Made by a program: the position numbers and the translations under genes. Shown one piece after another: positions 32,168 to 39,690 of a DNA stretch of 64,000 nt (positions are counted from its first letter, which is position 1; each line of letters begins with the position of its first letter). The notes beneath the pieces are model-generated. The model did not search any database. It saw only the letters and a program-made list of their open reading frames with translations, and was not told the DNA's origin. The stretch lies in assembly GCF_028649435.1 (NCBI RefSeq), contig NZ_JAQSIN010000001.1. One strand, written 5' to 3'. The stretch comes from Curvibacter microcysteis. Its GTDB lineage: Bacteria; Pseudomonadota; Gammaproteobacteria; Burkholderiales; Burkholderiaceae_C.

Positions 32168-32995
32168 ATGAAAAACACCCTCGTCACCACCGCCGACCGC
32201 GAGCTGGCCTTCCAGGCCGCGCGCCGCCGCCTGGCCCAGGCGCAGCACACCCACCGGCAGACGCGGCCGCACCGGTCCATCAACCACGTCACGCCGAGCT
32301 GGGGCTTGGGCGCGCAGATGCTGGCCTTGCCGCTGCTCTTGTTTTCAGCCCTGTACCTGGGCCAGGACCTGCTCTACGCCTTTTGGCGCGCCGACCTGTT
32401 GGCCTGGGCCGGCTGGCTGCAGCTGCCCTTGCGGGCGGCCACGGCCCTGGAGCCGTCCGAGGCCCTGGGCCTGGTCTGGCAGCCCGGGCCGCAGGATGGT
32501 GGGCTGAGCTCGGCCCAGGGCAGCGCCCTGGGGGGGGCCTTGGTGCTGCTGGCGCTTGTGGGCTCGCACTTTTTGCGTGGCCCGCGCTTGCCTTTGCAGT
32601 ACCTGGTGCGCATCGTGTGCGCGGTGCAGCTGATGGCCTTGCTGTACTTTTGGTGGGCGCCTCAGCCCTATCCGCACAGCCTGCTCAACCATGTGAGCGA
32701 CATGCTCAACGCCGGCTACGCCTTGTTGCTGGCCATGCCGATCTTGCTGGGCCTGGGCTATTACGCCTTGCACCTCAGCGTGTGGCGCAAGCTGCTGCAC
32801 AGCCTGTTGATGCTGGCCTTTGTGGTGCTCATGGTGCCGCAGCAAGCCCTGGTGCATTTGCTGCTGCTGCACCACGGCTCGCCGGTGTTCATGCCAGTGC
32901 TCTACATCTGCTTTGGGGCCTTGTTCGACATGATGGTGTTCGTTGCGCTGTACGCCTGGGCCGCCAGCACGGCGCCCAGCACGGCCACGCTTTGA
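32168..32995 (+). CDS. Multi-spanning inner-membrane protein of exopolysaccharide cluster
   Basis: 275 residues. A basic hydrophilic N-terminus (about 45 residues, with RRRLAQAQHTHRQTRPHR) is followed by about six hydrophobic segments. No enzymatic motif is recognised. It is the last gene of the cluster, 9 bases after the barrel gene. It could be an accessory of the synthase or a polymer-modifying membrane protein; I cannot decide. Confidence 0.65.
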   Translation: MKNTLVTTADRELAFQAARRRLAQAQHTHRQTRPHRSINHVTPSWGLGAQMLALPLLLFSALYLGQDLLYAFWRADLLAWAGWLQLPLRAATALEPSEALGLVWQPGPQDGGLSSAQGSALGGALVLLALVGSHFLRGPRLPLQYLVRIVCAVQLMALLYFWWAPQPYPHSLLNHVSDMLNAGYALLLAMPILLGLGYYALHLSVWRKLLHSLLMLAFVVLMVPQQALVHLLLLHHGSPVFMPVLYICFGALFDMMVFVALYAWAASTAPSTATL

Positions 32996-33059
32996 GGCCG
33001 CAGCAGGGGACTGGGCGGGGAGGGGCCGCCGGGTTCAGGCTGTTTTCACCCATTTGTCT

Positions 33060-33073
33060 GTGGGCCAACGTAC
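33060..33073 (+). promoter_or_regulatory. Operator-like GTG-N8-YAC site without the conserved -10
   Basis: GTGGGCCAACGTAC fits the operator and lies 165 bases upstream of the start at 33238, but no CAnnCT follows at 22 bases. GACAAT occurs at 33102-33107. It may be a degenerate or differently spaced promoter. Confidence 0.35.
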
Positions 33074-33237
33074 CCAAACAAGGCATCCGGAAGGGGGCTG
33101 CCGACAATTCGGGCACGGTCAGCGCTGAGTCGCGGACCGTGGCGGCGTCGGGGCGTTCTCAGCACGACCGACGGGTGCCGCTGCGCGAATCATCTTGATG
33201 CGTGGCGGGTGCTGTTCCGTCCACCAAAGGTCCCGCG

Positions 33238-34344
33238 ATGCAACGTCGACATTTCTTCTTGGCTCCAGCCGCATTGGCCAGCGGCGCATGGGTGGGGGCC
33301 GCGTCGGCGCAGACCGCGCTCAGCTGCCCCCCCGCCACGCCGCCCGTGGTCACCCCACTGGCGGGCATCAATGTGCTGGCGGAAATCAAGGCCTTGCGCA
33401 TCAACAGCGGGCCCGTGGCCGGGGGCTTTGAGATCGCGCCCAACGGGCGGCTGAACTGGTACTTTGCCAACCTGGGGCTGCTGTCCATTGTGCGTTTGCT
33501 GAGCGCGGCCGAGCTGGAGACCTTGATCCTGCCTTACCTCAAGCTCTACCTGTCTCGCCTGTTGCCCAACCAGAGCATCGACGACGTCAACCTGCCGTAT
33601 GGACGCGCCAACCCCAGCGTGATCACCACCGTGGCCTCGGATTCGGACGACGCCTACGCCGCCACCTTCTTGTCCCTGGCCACGCGCTATGTGCGGGCCA
33701 GCGGCAACTGGACCTGGTGGGAGGCCAACAAGGCGCTGATCAAGCAGGTGGCCTACCGCAACCTGGCCCTGACAGCCAAGCCCAGCGGTCTGACCTCGGT
33801 GTTCCAGAGCCCGCGCAGCCAGAGCAACTCGATCGGCTACCTGATGGACAACTGCGAGGGCTACCGAGGCCTGCGCGACCTGGCCGCCTTGCTGCGCTCG
33901 CGCAGCGAGTTGGTCGACGCCAACTACTACGACAACCTGGCCTCCAATGCGGCCCAGGGCATCGTGCAGCAGACCTTCAAGTCGGCGGCCAAGGCCTTCA
34001 CCGTGAGCGATGCCTCGCCGCTGCCGCAGTCGGTGTTCTACCCCGGCACCAGTTGCCAGGTCTATGCCCAGGCCTTTGGTTTGGTGGAGCTGGCGCCCTT
34101 GTTTGACTACGGCTGGGCCTACCTCAACCAGCAGTCGCCGGGCTGGGAAACGGGGCGCTACGACCCCTATCCCTGGGCCATCCTGGGTCAGGTCGCGGCA
34201 CTGCGCGGGCAGACCACGCAGGCGCGCACCCAACTGGCCCACATCGAGCAGCTCTTCAGCACCAACCGGGCGCTGGTCACCATCAACGAGCTGGGCTTTT
34301 ACCAACGCGCGCGCTCCTTGCTGGCAGGCCAGCCCGAGGTGTGA
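33238..34344 (+). CDS. Secreted helical protein of unknown function
   Basis: 368 residues. The signal peptide starts MQRRHFFLAPAALASGAWVG and ends in SAQT, with a twin-arginine-like start. The mature part is mostly helical, with Trp/Tyr motifs such as LNWYFANLGLLSIVRLL, SGNWTWWEANKALIKQ, NCEGYRGLRDLAALL and YDPYPWAILGQVAALRG. This pattern recalls helical-toroid glycoside hydrolases or lyases, similar in style to the toroid protein of the exopolysaccharide cluster. I do not recognise a family. A GTG-N8-YAC site lies upstream, weak in its -10. Confidence 0.65.
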   Translation: MQRRHFFLAPAALASGAWVGAASAQTALSCPPATPPVVTPLAGINVLAEIKALRINSGPVAGGFEIAPNGRLNWYFANLGLLSIVRLLSAAELETLILPYLKLYLSRLLPNQSIDDVNLPYGRANPSVITTVASDSDDAYAATFLSLATRYVRASGNWTWWEANKALIKQVAYRNLALTAKPSGLTSVFQSPRSQSNSIGYLMDNCEGYRGLRDLAALLRSRSELVDANYYDNLASNAAQGIVQQTFKSAAKAFTVSDASPLPQSVFYPGTSCQVYAQAFGLVELAPLFDYGWAYLNQQSPGWETGRYDPYPWAILGQVAALRGQTTQARTQLAHIEQLFSTNRALVTINELGFYQRARSLLAGQPEV

Positions 34345-34373
34345 GGCGAGCGCGGCGCGGGGCTTCATGGGGC

Positions 34374-34616
34374 TCAGCCCCGTTGCGCCACCGACCAACC
34401 CGGCGCGTCGCCCAGCTGGCGGCAGTCCCAGCGCAGCCGTGTGCCGCAGTCCTGGCAGGCGTAGTGCAGCACTTGGCGTGGGTGCCGGCTGGGCTGGTCG
34501 TCGGCCAGGGGGGTGCCCGGGCTCCATTCGGTGGCGCCCTTGAGTTGCAGCCGCGCATGCGCGGGCGTGCTGGGCGGGCGTTGGGGCAGTTGGGCGCAAG
34601 CAGGGCATTGGGTCAT
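34374..34616 (-). CDS. Small zinc-ribbon protein
   Basis: 80 residues. CPAC at the N-terminus and CQDC in the middle make a four-Cys zinc-ribbon pattern. The rest is hydrophilic, with no signal peptide. Its function is unknown; such proteins often bind metal or nucleic acid. It is 54 bases downstream of the oleate hydratase gene on the same strand and is probably co-transcribed. Confidence 0.55.
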   Translation of the reverse strand: MTQCPACAQLPQRPPSTPAHARLQLKGATEWSPGTPLADDQPSRHPRQVLHYACQDCGTRLRWDCRQLGDAPGWSVAQRG

Positions 34617-34670
34617 GGCGGTGGTCCTGGCTGGGAGGAAGAGCGGGTCCTGGTCGGTGGCGGGGGGCGC

Positions 34671-36242
34671 TCAGCGCAAGGCCTTGAGCAAGGCCTCGAA
34701 CTGGGCGTGCAGGTGGTGGTCGTGCGGCGTCACCGGGGGCACGTCGCGCTCCAGTTGCAGCAGTTGGTACACCGCGGTCTGGGCCGAGCGCACCGAGTAC
34801 TCGACGGTGAACACCGTGTCCAGCGGCAGCTCGACAAACTGGCCGAGCAAGGCGAAATCCCGGCTGCCCGGTGGCAGGGGCAGGGGGCGGTCCCCAGGGG
34901 CCCGCGGCAGGAACATGCTGGTGATGAAGGGCATGCGGCAGGGGATGCAGATCGCGCCCGCCAAGCTGCTCAGCTCCAGCCGCAGGTGGCCCGCCAGCTC
35001 TTGCAGCAGTTCGGCGCCGTTGCAGTCGTTCATGGCCTTGTTGACGAAGTTGCCGACGCGGTCTGGAAACAGGCCGTAGCCCCAGCACACCTGCACGCTG
35101 GCCGGTTGGTGCGGGAAATGCGGCTGGTGGGCCAGCACGATGGACATCAGCCAGTGGGAGTCGCGCAGCGTGACCAGGCCGCCGGTGCCGGCCTCGTTGC
35201 CACTGAAGCGCGCCATGGTGTCAAAGAAGTCGGGGGTTTTCAGGGTCACGGTGAACGAGGTCCAGTTGGACAGCGCGGGCTGGCGGTTGAACACCTCGGG
35301 CCGGCCCAGGCCGGGCCGTTGCGCGGCCAGCTGGGTCCACAGGGCCCAGGCCCCGTGAGGGTCGCTGGCCTGGGCGGGGGCGGGTTGCGCCATGCTGCCC
35401 AGACTGCTGGCGTCGGTCATGGAGCCGTTTTGCAGGAAGACCAAGTCCCCTTGCGCCACGGCCTGGTGGTGGGGCTGGCCTTCGCGCAGGCTGTGCAAGG
35501 CGGTGACACGCCAGCCGCTGTCGCTGTCTTGGTGCTCCAACCGGGTCACGGTGCAGCGCGGCACCACATGCACCCCTTGGGCCAGCAACCACTGCTGCAA
35601 CGGCCGCACCAGCGAGTCGTACTGGTTGTAGACCGTGCGCTTGACGCCCGCCAGGGTTTCGATGCGGGCAAATTCGAGCATGAAGCGGTGCAGGTAGCGG
35701 CGAAACTCCACCGCGCTGTGCCAGGGCTGGAAGGCAAAGGTGGTGCACCACATGAACCAGAACGGGGTCTCGAAAAACGAGGGTGAGAGGTGGTCGGTGA
35801 TGCAGGTGTTGCCCAGGGTGTCCTCGTCGGCCTGGTGCAGGCGCAGCAGCTCCAGCCGGTCCTGCATGGAAAAGCCCATGCTCGCCACCGGCATGCGCGC
35901 GCGGTGCCGGTTGACCAGCCGCGCCAAGGCGTGCGAGTGGTGCTTTTGGTTGAACTGCAGGGTTTCCTGGTGCACGCTTTGCCCGGCCTGGGTGATGGAG
36001 GGGATGCTGCCAAACAGGTCCCAGGTGCATTCGTAGTTGTCACTGGTCAGCATGCGCCCGCCGCGCATCACATAGCCTTGCTCGGGGTCACCGGCGCCGT
36101 CCAGGCTGCCGCCGAGCACGGGGCCCGCCTCCAGCACGGTGATGCGTTCGCCGCTCCAGCCGCCGTCGCGGATCAGAAAGGCGGCCGCCGCCAGCGAGGC
36201 GATGCCGCCACCAATCAAAAAGGCCTGGTTGGGAGGGTTCAT
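34671..36242 (-). CDS. ohyA: Oleate hydratase
   Basis: 523 residues, starting MNPPNQAFLIGGGIASLAAA. The dinucleotide motif IGGGIASLAAAAFLIRDG and the family stretch EQGYVMRGGRML are both typical of FAD-dependent oleate hydratases (the myosin-cross-reactive-antigen family). FWFMWCTTFAFQPWHSAVEFRRYL and CWGYGLFPDRVGNFV are further landmarks. It hydrates cis double bonds of fatty acids to 10-hydroxy acids, thought to detoxify free unsaturated fatty acids. It lies 60 bases after the YihY gene on the same strand, hence probably in the same operator-controlled transcript. Confidence 0.93.
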   Translation of the reverse strand: MNPPNQAFLIGGGIASLAAAAFLIRDGGWSGERITVLEAGPVLGGSLDGAGDPEQGYVMRGGRMLTSDNYECTWDLFGSIPSITQAGQSVHQETLQFNQKHHSHALARLVNRHRARMPVASMGFSMQDRLELLRLHQADEDTLGNTCITDHLSPSFFETPFWFMWCTTFAFQPWHSAVEFRRYLHRFMLEFARIETLAGVKRTVYNQYDSLVRPLQQWLLAQGVHVVPRCTVTRLEHQDSDSGWRVTALHSLREGQPHHQAVAQGDLVFLQNGSMTDASSLGSMAQPAPAQASDPHGAWALWTQLAAQRPGLGRPEVFNRQPALSNWTSFTVTLKTPDFFDTMARFSGNEAGTGGLVTLRDSHWLMSIVLAHQPHFPHQPASVQVCWGYGLFPDRVGNFVNKAMNDCNGAELLQELAGHLRLELSSLAGAICIPCRMPFITSMFLPRAPGDRPLPLPPGSRDFALLGQFVELPLDTVFTVEYSVRSAQTAVYQLLQLERDVPPVTPHDHHLHAQFEALLKALR

Positions 36243-36302
36243 GAGGGGGCGTTCCTTGTGATGAAGCCGGCGGGGCAGGGCGCCCATGCCAAGGACCCGA
36301 AC

Positions 36303-37220
36303 TTAGGCCTGGGGGGCGGCTGCGTCGGTGCGTTGGGCCACACCCGGCGGGGCCGCATCGATGGGGGCCCGGTGCGCCAACACCCAGGTGAACTCCGCCC
36401 CCAGCAGCACCGTCAGGGCCGAGCCATAGACCCACACCAGCCAGGCCACCAAGGCGCTGGCCGCACCAAAGCCGGTGGCCACGCCGCTGTGGCTCAGGTA
36501 GCTGGCAATCGCCCATTTGCCCGCCGTGAAAAGCACCGAGGTCACGACCGCGCCCAGGCAAGCGTCGGCCCAGCGCACCGGTTCGTGGGGCATGAATTTG
36601 TAGATGGCCGCGAACACGCCGGTCAGCAAGACCCAGTTCAGGCCGCGCTGGGCCAGGTTCAGCAGGGTGGGCCAGGGCTCGGTGCCACGGGGCTCCCACC
36701 AGCTCAGCGCCGCGCTCACGCCCAGGGACAGCAGCAGCCAGGCCCCCACGCCCAAGGTCATGGCCAGGGACAGCAGGCGCCTGCGCAGGGCGCTGCGCCA
36801 GGCGGGCAGGCGGTGCAGTCCGGCCGGCGCGGGGGCGGGCGGCAGCTTCCAGATGCGGTCGAAGTTGTCCTGCAACTCGGTGAACACGCTGCTGGCCCCG
36901 ATCAGCAGGAGCAGCACCCCCAGCACCGTGCCGTGGACGGGTGTGGACAAGGTCGGGCCCTTCATCCAGGCCGCCACGGTCAGCGCCCCTTCGGCCCCCC
37001 AGGTGTCCTCCAGCCGCAGCAGCAGCTCGTGGCGGGCGGCGTCGTCACCGAACACGGCCCCCGCCACCCCGAGTGCGATCAGCAGCAGGGGCGCCATGGA
37101 AAACAGCGTGTAGTAAGCCAAGGCGGCGCCCATGCTGGCCGCGCGGTCTGCCAGCCAGGCGTCCAGGGTGGCCAGCAGCAACTGACGCCCGCGCAGCCGC
37201 TCAGGGAGCGGGGCGTTCAA
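36303..37220 (-). CDS. YihY/virulence-factor BrkB family membrane protein
   Basis: 305 residues with about six membrane helices and the family motif MGAALAYYTLFSMAPLLLIALG. Further family stretches are GASSVFTELQDNFDRIW, LPHEPVRW-like (here FMPHEPVRWADA), and SHSGVATGFGAASALVAWLVW. It is an inner-membrane protein of uncertain role; it was once mislabelled as RNase BN. I place the start at a TTG whose last two bases overlap the TGA of the small membrane gene upstream, giving tight coupling. Longer frames upstream run through the promoter. Confidence 0.85.
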   Translation of the reverse strand: MNAPLPERLRGRQLLLATLDAWLADRAASMGAALAYYTLFSMAPLLLIALGVAGAVFGDDAARHELLLRLEDTWGAEGALTVAAWMKGPTLSTPVHGTVLGVLLLLIGASSVFTELQDNFDRIWKLPPAPAPAGLHRLPAWRSALRRRLLSLAMTLGVGAWLLLSLGVSAALSWWEPRGTEPWPTLLNLAQRGLNWVLLTGVFAAIYKFMPHEPVRWADACLGAVVTSVLFTAGKWAIASYLSHSGVATGFGAASALVAWLVWVYGSALTVLLGAEFTWVLAHRAPIDAAPPGVAQRTDAAAPQA

Positions 37221-37366
37221 AGTGCCCGGCGGCCACTCAGCAGCCCCACCAGCACCATGACCAAGGCCACGAGCAGCAGCAGGTGGATCAAGCCGCCCAG
37301 CGTGTAGGAGGTGACCAGGCCAAGCGCCCAGCAAAGGATCAGTACGAGGGCGAGGGTGTAGAGCAT
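37217..37366 (-). CDS. Small two-helix membrane protein (lmo0937-like)
   Basis: 49 residues starting MLYTLALVLILCWALGLVTS, with a second helix LIHLLLLVALVMVLVGLL and a basic end (SGRRAL). It matches the pattern of lmo0937-family peptides (YTLGGLIHLLLLVA), common in stress clusters. It is the first gene of the minus-strand set with YihY and oleate hydratase. The shared operator lies about 80-95 bases upstream (promoter 37420-37461). Confidence 0.8.
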   Translation of the reverse strand: MLYTLALVLILCWALGLVTSYTLGGLIHLLLLVALVMVLVGLLSGRRAL

Positions 37367-37419
37367 GGCGGTCTTTCGGCAAGCCGCCCGGGCAACACAG
37401 GCGGGGGCAGGCCTGGGCC

Positions 37420-37461
37420 AGTGTGGGGGGGCTTTGCCGGGCTGACTGTTCGCTTGGGCAC
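37420..37461 (-). promoter_or_regulatory. Shared operator plus -10, YihY/oleate hydratase operon promoter
   Basis: On the minus strand GTGCCCAAGCGAAC (37448-37461), 22 bases, then CACACT (37420-37425). A separate copy for the opposite direction lies 45 bases away. Confidence 0.7.
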
Positions 37462-37505
37462 ACAGCCGCGGCGGGGGCAAGGGGCGGCACAGGCCCTGGC
37501 GCAGC

Positions 37506-37547
37506 GTGGTGCAGCGTACCGACAGCCAGCGCTTTGGCCCCCATGCT
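37506..37547 (+). promoter_or_regulatory. Shared operator plus -10, BON lipoprotein promoter
   Basis: GTGGTGCAGCGTAC (37506-37519), then CGACA at once and CATGCT (37542-37547) after 22 bases. Confidence 0.68.
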
Positions 37548-37636
37548 CAGCCAGCGCTCCCGGTGTGGGCCTGGTCCTTTAGGCCGCAGCCAAGCCGGGG
37601 CCACTTCCAGTGAACCTGATCTTCAAGGAGCTATTG

Positions 37637-37954
37637 ATGACCCCCTCTTTCTTTCGCCGCAGCACGCTTTTGGCCTTGCTGGCTGGCTTGACCTTGCTCA
37701 CCGCTTGCGCGGCCACCAGCCGCACCGAAGGCACAGGCGAATACGTGGACGACACCGTGATCACGACCAAAGTCAAGGCCGCCGTGCTTGACGACCCGGG
37801 CCTGAAGTCGTCCGAGATCAACGTCGAGACCTTCAAGGGCCGGGTGCAGCTCAGCGGCTTTGTGCGCAGCCAGGCCGACATCAACCGAGCCCTGGCTTTG
37901 GCGCGCGACGTCAAGGGCGTGACCAGTGTCAGCAACGACATGCGCCTGAAGTAA
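37637..37954 (+). CDS. BON-domain lipoprotein
   Basis: 105 residues from MTPSFFRRSTLLALLAGLTL, with lipobox LTAC (Cys about 24) and an AAGGAG ribosome site. One BON domain (about 35-105) has DDTVITTKVKAAVLDDPGLKS, KGRVQLSGFVRSQADINRAL and VKGVTSVSNDMRLK. It is an envelope lipoprotein of the OsmY/BON type, probably binding phospholipid. It is followed after 49 bases by the Cys-repeat protein and is controlled by the shared operator. Confidence 0.88.
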   Translation: MTPSFFRRSTLLALLAGLTLLTACAATSRTEGTGEYVDDTVITTKVKAAVLDDPGLKSSEINVETFKGRVQLSGFVRSQADINRALALARDVKGVTSVSNDMRLK

Positions 37955-38003
37955 GCCACTCGCCGCCTTTCCCCCCTGCTTTATTTTGACCAAGGACCCC
38001 GTG

Positions 38004-38576
38004 ATGAAACCCCTTTTGTTGACCCTGCTGAGCGCCGCGTTGTGCAGCGCCACCTGGGCGCCCGCCTGGGCCGCCCCCATGAGCAAAGCCGATTACCAAG
38101 CTGCGCACGACGTGATCACACAGCAGTACAAAACCGACCAGGCGGCCTGCGGCAAGTTGGCCGGCAACGCCAAGGATGTGTGCCACCAGGAGGTCAAGGG
38201 GCGCGAAAAAATCGGCCAGGCCGAACTGGAACAAAGCCACGAGCCCAGCGACAAGCACGCCTATGAAGTGCGGCTGGCCAAGGCCGACGCGGATTTTGCC
38301 GTGGCCAAGGAAAAGTGCGATGACCTCGCCGGCAACCCCAAGGACGTCTGCCGCAAAGAGGCCACCAGCCGCCATGTCGCAGCCAAGGGCGACGCCAAAG
38401 TGGTCGAGAAGAGCGCCGAAGCCAAAAGCGATGCACGCGAGAAGATGAGCGAAGTGCGCCAGTCCTCGGACATGGACAAGCGCGACGCCGCCTACGCCGT
38501 GGCCAAGGAAAAGTGCGACGCCCTGTCCGGCGATGCCAAGACCACCTGCCTCAAGACGGCCCAGATGAACCGATGA
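38004..38576 (+). CDS. Periplasmic protein with three Cys-pair repeats
   Basis: 190 residues with a signal peptide ending in AWAAP. The mature part is charged and helical and holds three copies of a Cys-pair motif: CGKLAGNAKDVC, CDDLAGNPKDVC and CDALSGDAKTTC, each about 11 residues apart within the pair and followed by a helix. The pairs would suit disulfides or metal binding in the periplasm. I know similar betaproteobacterial stress-cluster proteins but no function. It is in the same operon as the BON lipoprotein; a GC hairpin follows its stop. Confidence 0.75.
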   Translation: MKPLLLTLLSAALCSATWAPAWAAPMSKADYQAAHDVITQQYKTDQAACGKLAGNAKDVCHQEVKGREKIGQAELEQSHEPSDKHAYEVRLAKADADFAVAKEKCDDLAGNPKDVCRKEATSRHVAAKGDAKVVEKSAEAKSDAREKMSEVRQSSDMDKRDAAYAVAKEKCDALSGDAKTTCLKTAQMNR

Positions 38577-38582
38577 GCCCCC

Positions 38583-38607
38583 GGCCCGCGCGACCACCGC
38601 GCGGGCC
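38583..38607 (+). terminator. GC-rich hairpin after the Cys-repeat gene
   Basis: GGCCCGCGCG pairs perfectly with CGCGCGGGCC around ACCAC. No T run follows, so it may pause or partly terminate transcription, or stabilise mRNA. Confidence 0.5.
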
Positions 38608-38659
38608 ATTCAGTGCGCTCTCACCCATGACCCCCTCCAACCGAAAGATGGTGCCCCCC

Positions 38660-39100
38660 ATGTCCCCTCCCAAGAACGCCCCGCGCGACCTCTCCGGCGA
38701 CCACCTCGACGGACCCGACAGCCCCCATGCCCACCGCGCCCGGGCAGGCATGGACCACGCTGGCCTGGACCACGCGGGAACCGAGGCCTTGCCCACGGCG
38801 GCCTTGCACCAAGGTCTGGCCTCCCTGGACAGCCTGGTTCAGGACGTCCACAAACAGTGGTTGACCCCCGGTGAGGACTGGGGCCACGAGCAGTTGGAGG
38901 CTTTCAAGCTTCGCTCTCGCCAACTGCGTGACCAAGGCCTGCAAGCGCGCCACTCGGCCGAGCGCTATGTGCGTGCCCAGCCCTTCACGGCCCTGGCCTG
39001 GGCCGCGGCCGTGGGCGCCGTGCTGGTGGCCCTGCCCCTGTGGTGGCGCCGTTCCGGCCCGGCAGCCCGCCAGGCCAGTGCCCGGTCCTCTGAACACTGA
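38660..39100 (+). CDS. DUF883/YqjD-like membrane-anchored protein
   Basis: 146 residues from MSPPKNAPRDLSGD. A helical hydrophilic part carries His/Asp-rich repeats (MDHAGLDHAGTE) and LRSRQLRDQGLQARHSAERYV. One membrane helix near the end (TALAWAAAVGAVLVALPLWW) is followed by RRS. The layout is that of YqjD/ElaB proteins, which sit in the inner membrane and bind ribosomes in stationary phase. An alternative start is at 38627. Its function here is not shown by the sequence. Confidence 0.7.
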   Translation: MSPPKNAPRDLSGDHLDGPDSPHAHRARAGMDHAGLDHAGTEALPTAALHQGLASLDSLVQDVHKQWLTPGEDWGHEQLEAFKLRSRQLRDQGLQARHSAERYVRAQPFTALAWAAAVGAVLVALPLWWRRSGPAARQASARSSEH

Positions 39101-39148
39101 GTCCAACGGCCCCCCTGGGCCGTGGGCCGCGAGGCCCTGACGGAAGCG

Positions 39149-39176
39149 ACAACGCCCCCAAGCCTGGGGGCGTTGT
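39149..39176. terminator. Bidirectional hairpin between convergent genes
   Basis: ACAACGCCCCC pairs with GGGGGCGTTGT (11 base pairs, 6-base loop) between the DUF883-like gene and the glycine-zipper lipoprotein gene. There is no T run on either side. Confidence 0.6.
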
Positions 39177-39234
39177 GCATTCTGGCTGGGGCCCGGACAG
39201 TGTGGACGGGCTTGGGGCCCGCCCCCACCGGGCT

Positions 39235-39462
39235 TTATTTCTTGTCCTTGCTCACTTCATTGCCAATCACCGCGCCGACCGCGGCACCGCCCACGGTGCC
39301 CACGCCGCTGCCCCCGGTGAGGATGGCGCCGCCCAGGGCGCCCACCCCGGCACCGACGGCGGTGTCTTGTTGGCGGCCGGACATGCCGCTGCAGGCGCTG
39401 AGGCCCAGAAACAGGACGCTGGCAGCCAGCCAGGCGGCTCGGTGGGTAGAAACAGAGGTCAT
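39235..39462 (-). CDS. Glycine-zipper lipoprotein (YMGG-like)
   Basis: 75 residues. The lipobox is LSAC (Cys about 24), followed by glycine-zipper repeats: GAGVGALGGAILTGGSGVGTV and GGAAVGAVIGNEVS. Such small outer-membrane lipoproteins (SlyB/OsmB-like) are common stress products. It ends KDKK. The promoter at 39541-39582 holds the shared operator. It is divergent from the fatty-acid hydroxylase gene, and each has its own site. Confidence 0.85.
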   Translation of the reverse strand: MTSVSTHRAAWLAASVLFLGLSACSGMSGRQQDTAVGAGVGALGGAILTGGSGVGTVGGAAVGAVIGNEVSKDKK

Positions 39463-39540
39463 GAGAGTCACCTTGAAAGTAGAGAAGAGGCCGTGGGGCT
39501 GGAGCCGGTGACTCGGGCCACCGTGCTCTGCCCCTGGGCC

Positions 39541-39582
39541 AGGGTGCGCGCGCGCCCCGGTGGGGTCTGTGCGCTGGGCCAC
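39541..39582 (-). promoter_or_regulatory. Shared operator plus -10, glycine-zipper lipoprotein promoter
   Basis: On the minus strand GTGGCCCAGCGCAC (39569-39582), then AGACC, then CACCCT (39541-39546) after 22 bases. Confidence 0.68.
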
Positions 39583-39613
39583 CCTGGTGCCGCCTGCCCC
39601 GACCGCAAGCCGT

Positions 39614-39655
39614 GTGGGGCAGCGTACCGACGACCTGGGGCGGGCACGCCAGAGT
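39614..39655 (+). promoter_or_regulatory. Shared operator plus -10, fatty-acid hydroxylase promoter
   Basis: GTGGGGCAGCGTAC (39614-39627), then CGACG, then CAGAGT (39650-39655) after 22 bases. Confidence 0.65.
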
Positions 39656-39690
39656 GGGGCTCGGCACGCTTTGTGCCCCAAGGACCCTGC

